A DNA stretch of 64,000 bases from Euclidia mi (lineage: Eukaryota; Arthropoda; Insecta; Lepidoptera; Erebidae), in NCBI GenBank assembly GCA_944739405.2, contig OX123186.2:35077551-35141550 (forward strand), read 5' to 3'. The notes beneath the pieces were generated by a model that saw only the letters and a list, made by a program, of their open reading frames with translations, did not search any database and was not told the origin of the DNA. The position numbers and the translations under genes were made by a program. Shown here piece by piece: positions 13,289 through 25,007 of the stretch; position 1 is the stretch's first letter, and each line of letters starts with the position of its first letter.

Positions 13289-13501
13289 ACTAGAGGACGC
13301 CAGCAGCTATGCCTGCATTTTTTTAATTTACCCGTTTTGGCCGATCCCGTGGGAATTTCGGGAAATCCCTTCTTAGTGCACCCCTACGGTCCCCAAGGTA
13401 CATACATGCCAAATTTCACTTTGCGCTTCCTGCGCCTAATAGTTTCAGCTGTAGCGTGTCTGTCAGTCAGTCAGTAACGCAAGGATTTTATATATTAAGA
13501 T
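13289..13501 (+). repeat. Family R repeat
   Basis: Second copy of the repeat at 6031-6241, with the same start (actagaggacgccagcagc) and end (attttatatattaaga). Confidence 0.7.
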
Positions 13502-13798
13502 TATCGCGATAAACTTATTTCCAAAGATCGAATAAGTGCTTTGAGGTTACCAAAGGAGTCATTGTCTATCATTGGTTAGTAAATTGCGATTGTACTAATC
13601 TTTTTCACAAAACTAAACTCTTGGGTGCATCCCGGTTATAGACAACAATTAAAAGAAAGTTTGATTTACTTGTTCAGAAAATTAAAAGATAAATTTTGTT
13701 TTTTTCAAGGATGTCAATTAGCATTTCGACCATGATTTTGACTTCGCTAGACACACGTCTAGAGGGAACTGACGAACAACATCTACTAATTTCAAGAC

Positions 13799-13940
13799 AC
13801 GGCCGCGCGCGGCTCACGACAGTCGTCGGCCGCGCGCGTCAGTCGCGGGCCTCGGCAGCGGTGCCATACATTTTCATACGTTGACTATTGTCGCGAACGA
13901 TCGACGACAGTCGTAGGCCGCGCGCGGCCGCGATCGATCG
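13799..13940. repeat. GC-rich inverted repeat
   Basis: Blocks such as cgacagtcgtcggccgcgcgcg and their near reverse complements are repeated around a short centre. The GC content contrasts sharply with the surrounding AT-rich sequence. No gene is recognised in it. Confidence 0.5.
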
Positions 13941-14209
13941 CGATGCACGGAATTCTACCTTTAGAGTTTTGAAATTAGGTGCCTACGACTCTTCAGACCC
14001 AAATAGATTCAGGTAGGGAATCAATTTGACAGATCAAATTACCGATTACTGTCGGCACATAAGTACCACAAGTTTCCGCAATTTTTATTCTACGCATTTC
14101 GCTACATAAATGGTTTTATAATGTTAATAGTTGGAGGTGCTCTGAAGTTGTAATCTTAAAGTTGGACGGTCAAATAATACCATAGGTTAATAATAAGTAT
14201 TAATTAAAA

Positions 14210-17200
14210 TTACTTACGACATTCAGAAGCTGGTATGCAAGCATCGTTTTTATCCCTGTAATATCCTGGCTTGCAAACACATCTAGGTGGACTTGGATAT
14301 GAATTTTCACACACAGTGTCCATATCTTCACATCTTTCAGAGTAACAGCTTGAAGGTGTTGGATCCCATATTTCGTTTGGTCTAGTACAGTTGACAGGAG
14401 CTAGAAATGTTAAGAAATGTTAGTATATAAAACGCTATATTTTTCTTCATTGTATGATGCAGTTGTCAACTCTAATATCTGTAGCACTCATAGCGTGACT
14501 TCACTTGCAGTTTGAAATAGATCGGCAAAGTCGAGCACCACTTGCACAGGCCACCTCTTGGATGGGTGACCTGGCTCATTGTGACATTTAAATCTTAGCA
14601 CTATCGTGCATGCGTCCAACGCGCCTAATGTATCTTGAGACAAGCACCGGCCTTGTCTCACGACAAGACTCAATAGGCGCACATTTGGAAGCCTTGGTGC
14701 GGTCTGAAAACGCGAAGCGAATTGGCAACGCATTCACACAAAAACAAACCTGATATTTGAGATTATAAACTCTCCATGGCCCGTGACATGGATATAACAA
14801 TTCTCGTTTTAAGACTAAGTATAATAGTGAAAATACCAACAGACTACCATGAAGAAGGCATCGGGTTCGAATCCACGGTGCGCACCACAGACTTTTAGGA
14901 GTTATGTGCGTATTGAATTCTTCATTTTCGCTTGCCTCGGGCCTAGGAGAGCACGTTAAGCCGCCGGTCCCGGTTGTCATGAAGATCTTTGACAGTTGTT
15001 ATAGAGCGTCAGTACCTCTAAATAAACTGACACTAGTCTAAACCTATAATAGAATATTGCTATCCCTTATACCTAGTTTACACTCTCGCCTCGCGTCTCG
15101 CCTCGTACCTCGCCTCGCAGCTCGCGTGTTGTTGCGAGCTAGCGAGTGCCTGTTTACACTCTCGCGATGCGTTCAGTTTGCGTTGAGCCAGCAACGATGG
15201 AAGACGTCGAAGTAATAGCGGCATTAGCTCTAGCCTTAACAAGTTTTTACCGATTCTTGACCATCTTAAAAAGAAATTATTTTTTTTTACTTTGCACAGA
15301 ACGCTGCTAGCGGTCTGCACATAACCTCAGAAAATCTTTGCCACGCATCATTTACTTTTTGGGTATTTTTATGCATCTTATTTTTTGGCTCCCAAATTAT
15401 TCGCTCGGCCTCATAGAGTTCCAAGAACTGCAGCGTTTCTTTTTGGAACCAGTCTATTTTTAATTGAAATCGAAGAACACAACCTGCACGGAAGGGCGCC
15501 GTAAACAAACTGAAACGAGAGCGCGAGTGTAAACACAACGCTCGCGTCCCTCGCGAGGCCCTTTGACTCGTGCCTAAAAAACCGCCTACGACGCGAGCGC
15601 CACGAGTGGCGAGGCGAGCTACGAGGCGAGCCACGAGCGAGCGTTTACACTCGCGCACCTCGCCACTCGCCTCGCCGCTCGCGCGAGAGTGTAAACTAGA
15701 CATTAGGGTTGCAACGGTCAGACAGGCAGTCGCTCTGTGGAAAAGCTAATATTCAGCCAAATTCGGTTAGACTAGTAAGCGGACCCCAGGTTGAAACTGG
15801 AATAACGCTAGGAGGATGATGTTTTAAAAAACTAGACCTCTTACTGACGGTTCAACACAACTCTACAACCTTAATAATGCTCTAATATGAATCTGACAAA
15901 ATGCGGTCACCCGTCCAGATAGTGACCGCTCGAAGGTTGCTTAACCTATCCAATCTAATACGCAAAACAAGTTTCGCTATGAGCTCTACGAATACAGTTA
16001 GTAATGTGTAATATGTGTATTTGTATGTATCCAAGATGGTTGAATAATATTTGAAGACAGGAAAATGTATTTACAAGGCATTTCGGTCGTATCCCAGACC
16101 GTGAAAGTTGATACACATATTTTTGTACCGTATTTCTACAGACACATTCTTTTGTACAATCTGTTCGTATTATTATGTTTCAATGTACACAAAAGTGTCT
16201 TTTTACGGGTGAAACTTTTAAATTCTGCACACAAAAGTTTGTCTAATAATATAGATGGCTATGTAAAGGAAAAGCTTCGGTTTTTATTTTATGCTTAACT
16301 TTACTACTACAGACCAATTCAAAGTACTCTATAGATTGCAGTAATTTGAATTGGTCTGACTAGATCTTTTCAATAAGAAAATTAGCTCAATATCTGTATT
16401 TCCAAGAAGCGACGTGAACAGCACAATCTCGAAGGGTCGTCATCATCTAAGTTTAGAACATTGGTATATTTATGGGCAATAACAACCACTTTACATTATT
16501 ACTTCGAATTTTCGGATATTTCCAACATAAATGTTCAAGTTGAAGACGTCAAACATCTACTAACAACGTTAGACATAGCCAAGGCACCAGGACCAGATAA
16601 TATATCACCTAAACTCCTAGTACGTTGCGCATCAAGTCTTGCCCAACCAATTACACTTCTTTTTAAACAGTCTCTATTCTACTTGTACCGTACCTTCTAT
16701 ATGGAAGTCTGCTTTTATTGTACCAATTTATAAAAAAGGAGCAAAAACTGAGGTTGTTAATTACCGACCCATTTCTAAATTATGCATTATAGCCAAGATT
16801 TTCGAAAGAGTTGTTTACAAACAAGTCTATTCGGCCGTCAGTAACTCAATAAGTCCTTATCAACATGGCTTTATGAAGGGAAGATCTACTGTCACAAATC
16901 TAGTTGAGTTAAATGACTTTATTACTGAAGCCATGGATAAAGATGCACAGGTTGATGTAGTCTACACAGACTACAGTAAAGCTTTTGATCGAATACCCCA
17001 CGATATCCTTCTTTTCTGGCTAAATAGCGTTGGTATCCGTGGCGACCTGCTCAGATGGTTTTCCTCCTATTTGGACAACAGATCTCAAGCTGTAGTATTA
17101 AATAACTACATATCCAGTTGGGTTCCTGTGCCAAGTGGTTGTCCTCAAGGTTATTTGCTTGGGCCTTTGTTATTCACAATTTACATTAATGACATAGAAT

Positions 17201-20200
17201 CGTGTCTCAAGTCATCTAAGCTGTTGTGTTTTGCTGATGATATGAAAATATTCAGCACTATATCATCCATAGGAGACATGATTGCACTACAAGCTGATCT
17301 GCGGCGACTGGAGGAATACTGTCGGCTGAGAAAGCTTGACCTAAATCCCACAAAATGCTCAGTGGTTACGTATTCCCGCAAACGTACAATTATTGCCACA
17401 GCATACACTTTGGGCAATCAATTACTGCCCCGGGTCGACTGCATTCGCGATTTGGGGGTTTATCATGATTCGAAATTAATATTTGAATCACATGTTAATG
17501 CAGTTGTCGCTAAAGCATCAAAATCACTAGGATACATTACGCGTTTATCAAAATATTTTACGAAAGCTAAGACGTTAAAGATCCTATATTGTACATACGT
17601 TAGAAGCCATCTTGAATACGCATCTCAAGTATGGAATCCGTGTTATCAGAAGTATATAGAGCGGATTGAAGACATTCAAAGACGGTTTATTCGATATTTA
17701 TGTTACCATCACAAAGTTCCTTATCAATCGGAAAACTACCTCAATCTCTGTAAGAAATACCATCTGTTACCTTTAAAAAGTCGGCGAGACATCTCTGATA
17801 CCGTATTTCTAATTAAAATCTTAAAAAATGATATTGATAGTGCTGAACTCTTATCTAAGCTTCACCTGAATGTACCCTCTCGAACTCGAAACAACCTTAT
17901 ATGGTGCGTGCAAGTAGAAATTACAATGGGCTATGTAAACAGTGCGACTTGGATCCTTATTTTATAAGTGTGGAAACGGCCAGGAGGCGCTTGGCTCTTG
18001 ACTTTTTCAATTGATAAAAACAAAAATTATGTAAAAAGAAAATGTAATATCAATGTACTCTTAATGTTTAATTATAGAAATAGGTGACACTCTGATATTA
18101 TTATTGCAGTGTTATGTTATGAGCTTGTTCACTTTTTATATTTAAGAAATGTTTTATACGTGAGGACTTGTAATTGGCTTACTGATTTCTTTACTACTCT
18201 TTTTGTTTTGATTGCTTAGCTGTAAGTCTTCCATGTTATTTAAATAAATAAATAAAATAAATAAATTACTGCTTTCTTTTGCAAAGGTATACAATACCAA
18301 GGGGGTAAACGCTAAGCAATTCTTTTTTACGCCGAGCAGTGAATTCTGATGAAGGGATAAAGCAAACATTGAACAGAATAGTTATAATTTTAATAATACG
18401 AGAACGACTGGGGGTTATTTTTATTTTTTTCTTACTCTTCAGGTATTTCTGTAATTGCTCAAATAAGAAGAATTTCAAAATCATGTTTTGTACGTGCGGC
18501 TCCTTGAATACATAGTGCTGCTCCTTGTACCTAATAATAATGATGATGGTCTTCATAAGCAAATAAAAAGCAAAAATAAAAAAAATTACACTTACGACAC
18601 TCCGAAGCTAGCACACATCTTTGGTCTTCATAGCTCAACATTAAATGGTTTCTCTCACACACACAGCCTGGCGGGCAGGGGTACGGCATTGAACAAGCTA
18701 CCATAGCCCGTGTGTCTGATTGTGGACAGTAGTTTGTAGGGCAACCAACTTTACAAGACACGTAGGTTTTATTGGCCCCGCAAGTTGGTGATCCACCTAT
18801 AGAAAGAGAAATGATACCTATAGGTTAATCGTGAACGTCCACCTTTAGAAAAAAAAATAATTAGCGTTGATTATTGATCATAAATGAAAACCGTGTGGTT
18901 GACGGCATAGAATACAAGTGTCACCACCCCCTATCTTCCCGTGGGTGTCGTAAGAGGCGACTAAGGGATAACACGATGCAAATACCATCTTTGCGTAGAG
19001 ACGGAAAACTCGACTCAAAACCCTATACGACTGCCTCGTTGGTCTCGCGGCATAAATGTGCGCGTGGGATTGGGAGGTCCCGGGTTCGATTCCTGGGTCG
19101 GGCAGTGTTATTGGGTTTTTCTGTCACGAAATTCTTAGTAGCACAGTAGCAGCACGGAGTCTGGAAATGTGTCCGGTACGGCAATAGGCTCGCCCCTTAT
19201 TACGTGGGACTAAAGTATATCTGGCGAAAAGTGGGTGTAGAAATACACCTCTGCCTACCCCTTCGGGGATAAAAGGCGTGACGATATGTATGTATGTATG
19301 TATGTATGTAAATGAAAACATAGACTAAAATCCAAAGGATATCGATATTCTTAACTGTAAAGTCAACTACATATATAGAATTCTATATCGTTGACGTGTA
19401 GTGATTGTAGGAACTATATTTCTTTGTTAAGGCTACTCTCGCACTAAAATAAATTTATTTTAGTGCAAGAGTAGCCTAAACAAAGAAAAAAATCCTACGA
19501 TTCTAACATAATATTTATTAATACATTACTTAGCATTTGTTATGCTCAAATTATGTACATTTCGTAATATTCATTATAACGTCGTTATTGTTTAACAATT
19601 TCTCTATAACCCGTCATTCCATTGAGCACTTTGTCTTCACTGAAAAGATACAACAATACATAACACCAGCGCTATGCAAGTCTCACTGACAGTCCCAGCT
19701 GTTACAGGTCTCAGTGGCAGCTAGGATCCTTTGACCTGCGCGTGTTAGAATAATATATATAGGATGTCATACTTATAGTTATATAATGTAATCAATTCCA
19801 TAATTATAAATATTAAAATAAGTATTTTACATCGTTGTAAAAGAGTTGCCAGATTAACAATTAAATTATGTAACAAATTCTACAGTTATCATTTCAAATA
19901 TCGTTTAAATATGTTTTTATTTACACAATGTAATAAATACTATAATTGTTAATTAGTCATAAGCATTTTATATCATTTTAATATATTTTTAAGACTACTC
20001 CAATTCTGTAACGTTATTTTGAAATAATAAAATGAGGAAATCAATTGACATCCTGTGATCGCCGAACAGTGGGGGTATATATAAACCAGTGCCGCACTAC
20101 AACTGACACATTTCGTTGGGCTGTACACTCCGCACGGTCCAGCTGTAATACTGGAGATAAGTATATTTATTGTATATACAGTAATAATACTTGTAATAAT

Positions 20201-22543
20201 TGAAACCTCAATTCACGTACGGTATATAATATAGTACAATTCCAATTTTAGTATATACTAGAGGACGCCAGCAGCTACGCCTGCATTTTTTTAAATTTAC
20301 CCGTTTCGGCCGATCCCGTGGGAATTTCGGGAAATCCCTTCTTAGTGCACCCCTACGGTCCCCAAGGAACATACATGCCAAATTTCAGCTTCCTGCGCCC
20401 AATAGTTTCGGCTGTAGCGTGTCTGTCAGTCAGTCAGTAACGCAAGGATTTTATATATTAAGATTATAGTGTAATAATTATTATGTGCAGTAATTATTAT
20501 TTTCTATGAATAAATCTATGTAATGTATAATAACTCGACAAGATATGTTTCATTTCAGTCTAATTGATTAATTAAAGTGTTTATACCCTGCAAACTATAT
20601 ATTATTTAGAACTACCTCGCTTTTACATATACATCTTAAGTTTCAAAAAGTAATCCGTAGTATGAAACATTCAAGAATTTATATATTTACATATACATAT
20701 GTAGTGTTTCTGACACGCGCATTGTCCGTCGTATCTCATTTCCAAAGTAGATTGTATCTTCCAACGAATTCACTTCGCAAAACAAACATATTTCAGAAAG
20801 TTCTCGATTCGTATTACTATGTAGCATTTTAATGGAAAATCCAACTCGCAGATATGTTATTACGAAAGTATTGACTGCAAACAATGTTAGCGTAGTCTTG
20901 TGGGAAAGCCCAGAATACTTGGAAAAGATCGCTCTTATTGCTAAGGCTGCCAAATGTTTAAAATACAATACACAATGTGTCTACAGTGAAACATTTTGGT
21001 GAAAGATAAAAATATTCTGGCTCTATCTGTTGCATCATAATGTATGTATAGGACAGTAAACCATATTACTTGTCAAAAACAAATGAAATAGAACGGTTCG
21101 CTCTCACCCACAGTATATTATTTTTGTTATCGTTCCCGTTGATTCAAGCGAAATTCTCGTTGAATTTAAATGAACCTGTCACTGAACAAGAACGTTATCA
21201 AATGCGCCAGTAACCACTTTGTAATCCACACTGAAATAAATTATTTATAACAAAACAAAGTCTTCTAATCCTGAGCACTTGTGCGCCAAATGTTTCGACT
21301 GATAATACTAAACTTATTTCATGAAAATTAAATGCAAAATGTTTATATACACAAACTGCTTTATACTAATAATGAACATTATTGTTATTGTTTCTCGGGC
21401 CTTATCTGGCGGACTAAGAACAACTAAAGCACTTTATATCTAATTATTAAACAAGCTAGTATAATATACCTACAGACTTAGCCCTAAATTTATACCGTTT
21501 TACACCACCAGCTAAAGCAGGTGACGGATTAAGAACACAAAGTGTCACTATCCATTTCATTCCGTGCCTGTCGTAATAGACGACTTAGAATTATACATGA
21601 AGCAATTAATATTTTTGTGAAGAGACGGAAATTTTGACATAGACTTTGCCTAATTATTGAGGTGAAGAATTATATCTTTGCAATCAGTTACATATTAAGA
21701 GAAATAACAAACCTGGACAATCTTCTGGCTTTACGCACGGTCCATCCTTGCCAGTCCGAAGGTACCCTGGCTTGCATACGCAGCCGGTGGGCAGACAAAT
21801 AGCTATACATGGTCTATCAGTGTCTGGTGAAGCACAGGTAGCTTGACAAGCGCTAGGACACTCTTGAAGGGTTGCATTACGATCGCCGTTGCATTGTTGG
21901 TTATCTACAAGACATATTAACACTTCAAAATCTCACAAATGATTACTTATTTTGTTGCGTAGTGTCTTATTAGGTTAATGTCAGTAATTTGTAAGCTGGT
22001 TCTAAGAATAATATCCTGGAATAATCCACCAAGATCGTACACATACTGAAATATTCATAAAACAAACCTACAAAAAAAGCTAAATGACCAGGCATAACAA
22101 TATAAATCATCGTGCTTATCATACAAAGATCTGCCCCGGGTGGGCATCAAACTACTAGACTGACATATGCCAGGTACTCAGGTAGTAGAGCATTGCTGAT
22201 TTCAGTATGAATGGGCCGACTCGACCGGGGAAGTACCTACTACCCTCTCACAGAAACTTGACGTAAAGTAACAGTACTTAAACTTTTGCGTTTCGTTCGG
22301 TGGTTGAGAGTGCCGGAGGCCCTATCCCCTATTCCTTCTCCCTCATCCCACTCCTCATCCTATCCCTTTTCCCAACCCAAGGGGCGGCAACGCACTTGTG
22401 ACTCCTGGGGTGTTGCTTGTGTCCATGGGCAGCGGTAATTGCTTACCATCAGGCGATCTGTCTGCCCGTTTGCCGTCTATTACTATAAAAAATGCCAATA
22501 TTACAGTTCCCCAAATGATATTATATACTGACACAACTTTCAT
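14210..22543 (-). CDS. Gene D (tentative): signal exon plus N-P-T TIL domains
   Basis: Model: candidate signal exon 22543-22447, then N exon 21904-21713, P exon 18796-18596 and T exon 14400-14218, all in phase 1. If the last donor is not used, the frame stops three codons after the final Cys (TAA at 14212-14210). That would give a compact secreted three-domain inhibitor with the same N-P-T order as the repeating unit further right. The alternative is that these exons belong to a longer transcript starting further right. The signal exon is the weakest part of the model. Confidence 0.4.
14218..14400 (-). CDS. TIL exon, T class
   Basis: 61 codons; acceptor TTTCTAG, donor C|GTAAGTAA, phase 1-1. 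Begins APVNCTRPNEIWDP and ends CIPASEC. Eight cysteines, as in all T-class exons; the sequon NCT overlaps Cys1. It is the last exon before the 9-kb spacer, and reading through its donor meets TAA at once, so it could be a terminal exon. Confidence 0.88.
14490..14985. repeat. SINE-like repeat with 5S-like motif
   Basis: Contains ttggatgggtgacc, identical to the conserved internal promoter motif of 5S rRNA genes, followed by a repeat tail (gattcgaatccacggtgcgc style) shared with 48.9 kb. It is too short and diverged to be a 5S gene. Confidence 0.4.
15070..15702 (-). mobile_element. PIF/Harbinger-like element with partial MADF ORF
   Basis: Ends are imperfect inverted repeats: left tacctagtttacactctcgc, right (reverse complement) tgtctagtttacactctcgc. 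It is flanked by TTA on both sides (15067-15069 and 15703-15705), the usual PIF/Harbinger target duplication. The minus strand at about 15310-15460 encodes FLELYEAERIIWEPKNKM and NTQKVNDAWQRFSEVM, which resembles the start of a MADF/Myb-SANT domain, the accessory DNA-binding protein of this superfamily. The rest is simple CTCGCC-rich sequence. No transposase is present. Confidence 0.55.
16440..18267 (+). mobile_element. Jockey-like non-LTR retrotransposon, 5'-truncated
   Basis: The reverse-transcriptase reading runs 16461 to 18014. It includes KAPGPDNISPKLL, NYRPISKLC, DYSKAFDRIPHD, PSGCPQG and the catalytic FADD at about residue 198 of the ORF starting at 16639. The fingers part (16461-16690) and palm part (from 16639) are in different frames, so there is a frameshift near 16675. 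A second near 17925 moves the C-terminus, which ends VETARRRLALDFFN, into another frame. The endonuclease is missing. The 3' end is an A-rich (TAAA)n tail at 18241-18267. It is a dead copy in an intron, opposite to the host gene. Confidence 0.75.
18596..18796 (-). CDS. TIL exon, P class
   Basis: 67 codons; acceptor TTCTATAG, donor C|GTAAGTGT, phase 1-1. Ten cysteines, starting GSPTCGANKTYVSC; the Cys5-Cys6 loop is SMPYP. It carries the conserved NKT sequon of P-class domains. It is most similar to the exon at 26062 (both have MLSYEDQ and VLASEC). Confidence 0.88.
18890..19310 (+). repeat. Composite SINE
   Basis: Starts ccgtgtggttgacggcatag, continues through a tRNA-like B box (GGGTTCGATTCCTGG) and ends in an atgt microsatellite at about 19288-19310. 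The same composite lies inverted at 48465-48870. Confidence 0.7.
19406..19499. repeat. Near-perfect palindrome
   Basis: Arms read tttctttgttaaggctactc and its complement around a centre in aaataaatttattt. It is a short foldback element with no coding capacity. Confidence 0.7.
19745..20530 (+). mobile_element. Possible solo-LTR-like segment, interrupted by family R
   Basis: A strong TATATATAAA lies at 20076-20085 and an AATAAA at 20509-20514, the layout of an LTR. A family R copy (20257-20464) sits between them. I could not fix the ends, so this is tentative. Confidence 0.3.
20257..20464 (+). repeat. Family R repeat
   Basis: Third near-identical copy of the 6031-6241 repeat, from actagaggacgccagcagc to attttatatattaaga. 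Confidence 0.7.
21713..21904 (-). CDS. TIL exon, N class
   Basis: 64 codons; acceptor CTTGTAG, donor G|GTTTGT, phase 1-1. Ten cysteines: QQCNGDRNATLQEC to KPEDCPG; the Cys5-Cys6 loop is IAI. Sequon NAT. It is a close paralogue of the exon at 26580 (shared PSACQATC and CIAICLPTGCVC). Confidence 0.88.
21905..22446 (-). other. Intron between candidate signal exon and N exon
   Basis: Contains a common interspersed repeat at about 22290-22490 (ggggcggcaacgcacttgtg, then gtccatgggcagcgg) that supplies the donor of the candidate signal exon. Confidence 0.45.
22447..22543 (-). CDS. Candidate signal-peptide exon, partly repeat-derived
   Basis: ATG at 22543-22541, then MKVVSVYNIIWGTVILAFF and IVIDGKRADRSPD. 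A lysine followed by a long hydrophobic stretch fits a secretory signal. The frame reaches G|GTAAGCAA, a good donor in phase 1, compatible with the N exon at 21904. The donor and last ten codons lie in an interspersed repeat, so this would be an exonised repeat. A short upstream ORF overlaps the 5' side and no TATA was seen. It could be chance. Confidence 0.35.
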
Positions 22544-22650
22544 AAAACATTACGCCAGTTTCACGGAGCGCATTATCGTACGAGTAAGTAACAGTTCTGA
22601 AACAATTATTATTAGTTTCGTAAACCTGACGTATCGTGAAAACAACTTAC

Positions 22651-22842
22651 TTGGACATTCCTCTGGTTTCACGCATTTTCCTCCTTTCTTCGTCAGAATG
22701 TAGCCTCGCTTACACACACAGCCGCTTGGGTCACACGCTTGGATGCACATTTTACCCTTAGAACTGGGTTCGTCGCAAGTAGGTTGACAAGAACTGGGAC
22801 AATCGCTTGGTACGGCGTTCGGATCGCCGTTGCATCCTTCAC
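22651..22842 (-). CDS. TIL exon, N class
   Basis: 64 codons; acceptor ATTTTAG, donor A|GTAAGTTG, phase 1-1. Ten cysteines: GEGCNGDPNAVPSDC to KPEECPS; loop IQA. It is similar to 24479 (both CIQACDPSGCVCK). Confidence 0.88.
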
Positions 22843-24722
22843 CTAAAATACGAATAGGCGACTAAGAATTTTCTCCATCTTTATCAGCTAGGGCTGATGA
22901 TTATGAAGTAAAGTAGAAAATACATGTATCTAAACTGTCCCATTGCTGGGGACGGACTTCTTCCCACTATGAGAAGGGTAAAGCTATAGTCCACCACGCT
23001 GGCCAAATGCAGGTTGGCAGACTTCACATGTCTTTCGAGAACATTAAGAATAGCTCTCTGTCCTCTGACATGCAGGTTTCCTAACGATGTTATCCTTTGA
23101 TTATCATAATCATCGTCCCGAAAACTTTTATATCCTACCCTACAATGTACAATTGTATACTACCCAACAATAGTAGGTATTGCACTATGGGAAAGGGTCG
23201 AACAGATCTTATTCCACGAAAAAGCGTATAATATATAATCAAATAAACGCACGATCGTTCTATTTCTTTGAATATCTGCATTATGAAGTAGATTGATAGA
23301 TCCGTACACGTTTTATCTGACGACAAATCTAATAAAATCTATCACTTAGGTATCATCTTACTCCACAATGTTAACATTCGGGATAAATTTGTAACATGGG
23401 ATAAAATCGAGCAAGAAATCTGATAAAAATACTATAATATTTTAACGCGAACAATCAAGTAAAATCTAGCGTATTATTTTACGAAACATCTGCATTCTAC
23501 CTTTGCAACATGGGGCAAAATCGAACGAGAATACTTACAAAAATACTAGATATTATATTATTTAAATGCGAAAAATCAAATGCAGGTTTCCTCACGATGT
23601 TATCCTTTCATTTATGATTTGAATCCGAGAGTAGCAGTCTGCGGTCTATCGAATATTTTTATTATGTTACTAAAATGTATAAATTGTTATCCTTCTGCTA
23701 TTATAAACACATAATATAGTGAGGATGCGTGAGCGTTTGTTACTATTTCACGCTGAACTACTAAGCGAATTTTGATGAAACTTTGCAGTAATAGCCAAAT
23801 TTTTCGGAGTTACTCTTTTGTTAACTTTTGACGCTTTTCAAGAAAAGACCACAATACATTTCCTTGCCTAAAAGACGACTTATCTCTTAGCCAGTAGGTA
23901 AACTAATATTTTCTAAATTAATAAAACTTTAATTCGTTCATCTGTAATTACTATACCATATTACAGCAGTTATGACCGTAATGTGAATGAAATTTCAATT
24001 TACGTATTGTAGTAATTTAAATACGCAAATGATTTGTGTGTATCAAATAATACTGATCGTTATTAAAATTAATTAATTAAGGTCTGACATAATATTTGCG
24101 GCGTGCGATTGAAATACACAGGTATATCGATGCGAATTAAAATTAAGTTTAAAATGATGTTAATTTAAAATTGAAATTGATGTTGACTTATAAAAATGTT
24201 CCTCTCTAAAAATCTCTACAAGATTAAAACAATAAAAAACTAATTTCTTTCAACTGAAACAGGCTTCAGAACATTTTCTTTTTCACCAACGATACCTATC
24301 TAAATAAAATTAAGACGTGGTATATACTGAACAATAATAAAAAAATAAGAACAAATTAGGCAATGTGTTTTAAGCATGAGGGTTTAAAGTGTCTAAGAAA
24401 AAACAAAGCATGCGTGCTGTAGTCGATGCGGACGCATTCGCGACAGAAAAGAGTAATTAAATAAAATATTTGACTTACTTGGACACTCCTCCGGTTTGAC
24501 GCATATTCCTCCTTTTTTGGTCAAGATGTATCCCGGCTTGCAGACACAACCACTTGGGTCACAGGCTTGGATGCACAAGATATCTCTTGTATCCTGTTGT
24601 CCACAAGTTGGTGGGCATGAGCTGGGACAATCGTTTGGTGTTGCATTGGGATCGCCGTTGCATCCTATATTTTGCATGTAAGAAAACAATGTTGCGATTA
24701 TGAATAAAAGTAACCAAAACAT
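22651..24722 (-). CDS. Tentative unit: signal peptide plus two N domains
   Basis: The exon at 24722-24479 can start at an ATG with a signal-like N-terminus fused to an N domain, followed by N exon 22842-22651. It may instead be the inner part of gene C or D, with the 24722 start unused. No strong promoter motif was found upstream of 24722. Confidence 0.35.
22843..24478 (-). other. Intron, AT-rich
   Basis: Contains a fragment of the gacttcacatgtctttcgag repeat near 23.0 kb, also seen at 49.0 kb. Otherwise nothing recognised. Confidence 0.5.
24479..24664 (-). CDS. TIL exon, N class, with possible in-frame signal peptide upstream
   Basis: 62 codons if the acceptor AAATATAG is used; donor A|GTAAGTCA. 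Ten cysteines, GCNGDPNATPNDC to KPEECPS, loop IQA. The open frame continues upstream to an ATG at 24722-24720 and reads MFWLLLFIIATLFSYMQNIG directly into the domain, so the segment could also be a first exon. Confidence 0.87.
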
Positions 24723-25007
24723 CGATCAAACTAAAACAAACAATTTAGCGTAGGAAAATAAAATGTATTATAATTTTTACGTAATGAGTCTATTTTAACA
24801 GCTTTTTACTAAGCTGGCTACATTTTCTTGACAGTATTTTACTTTTTAATCGGACATAACTTGACGTGCATTGTTATAATATTTAGAAAACCTACTGTTT
24901 CATTCTATGTTAATCCTGAGAGATTTTTACTTGTTAAGTATAATAATAGACATTATAACGAGAAGCGGTGAGACTTGCCCTGATTAAGTAAATTATCGGT
25001 ATTTTAA

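Larger units (their letters stand above)
4951..14217. other. 9.3-kb spacer with transposon debris
   Basis: No TIL exon or other convincing gene in this stretch. It separates gene E from the T-class exon at 14218. It holds SINEs (5.4 kb), copies of a high-copy repeat (6.0 and 13.3 kb), Penelope-like fragments (6.6 and 9.4 kb), foldback elements (5.9 and 10.4 kb), a degenerate 20-mer repeat (10.1 kb) and a GC-rich inverted repeat (13.8 kb). Between 6.9 and 9.3 kb and between 12.6 and 13.2 kb I see only AT-rich unique sequence. Confidence 0.5.
14401..18595. other. Intron with LINE, PIF-like MITE and SINE
   Basis: No host exon recognised. It contains a SINE-like segment (14.49-14.99 kb), a PIF/Harbinger-like element (15.07-15.70 kb) and a Jockey-like LINE (16.44-18.27 kb). 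Confidence 0.5.
18797..21712. other. Intron with SINE, palindrome, family R and LTR-like segment
   Basis: No host exon recognised. Repeats are listed separately. Between 20.5 and 21.7 kb I see only AT-rich sequence. Confidence 0.45.
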
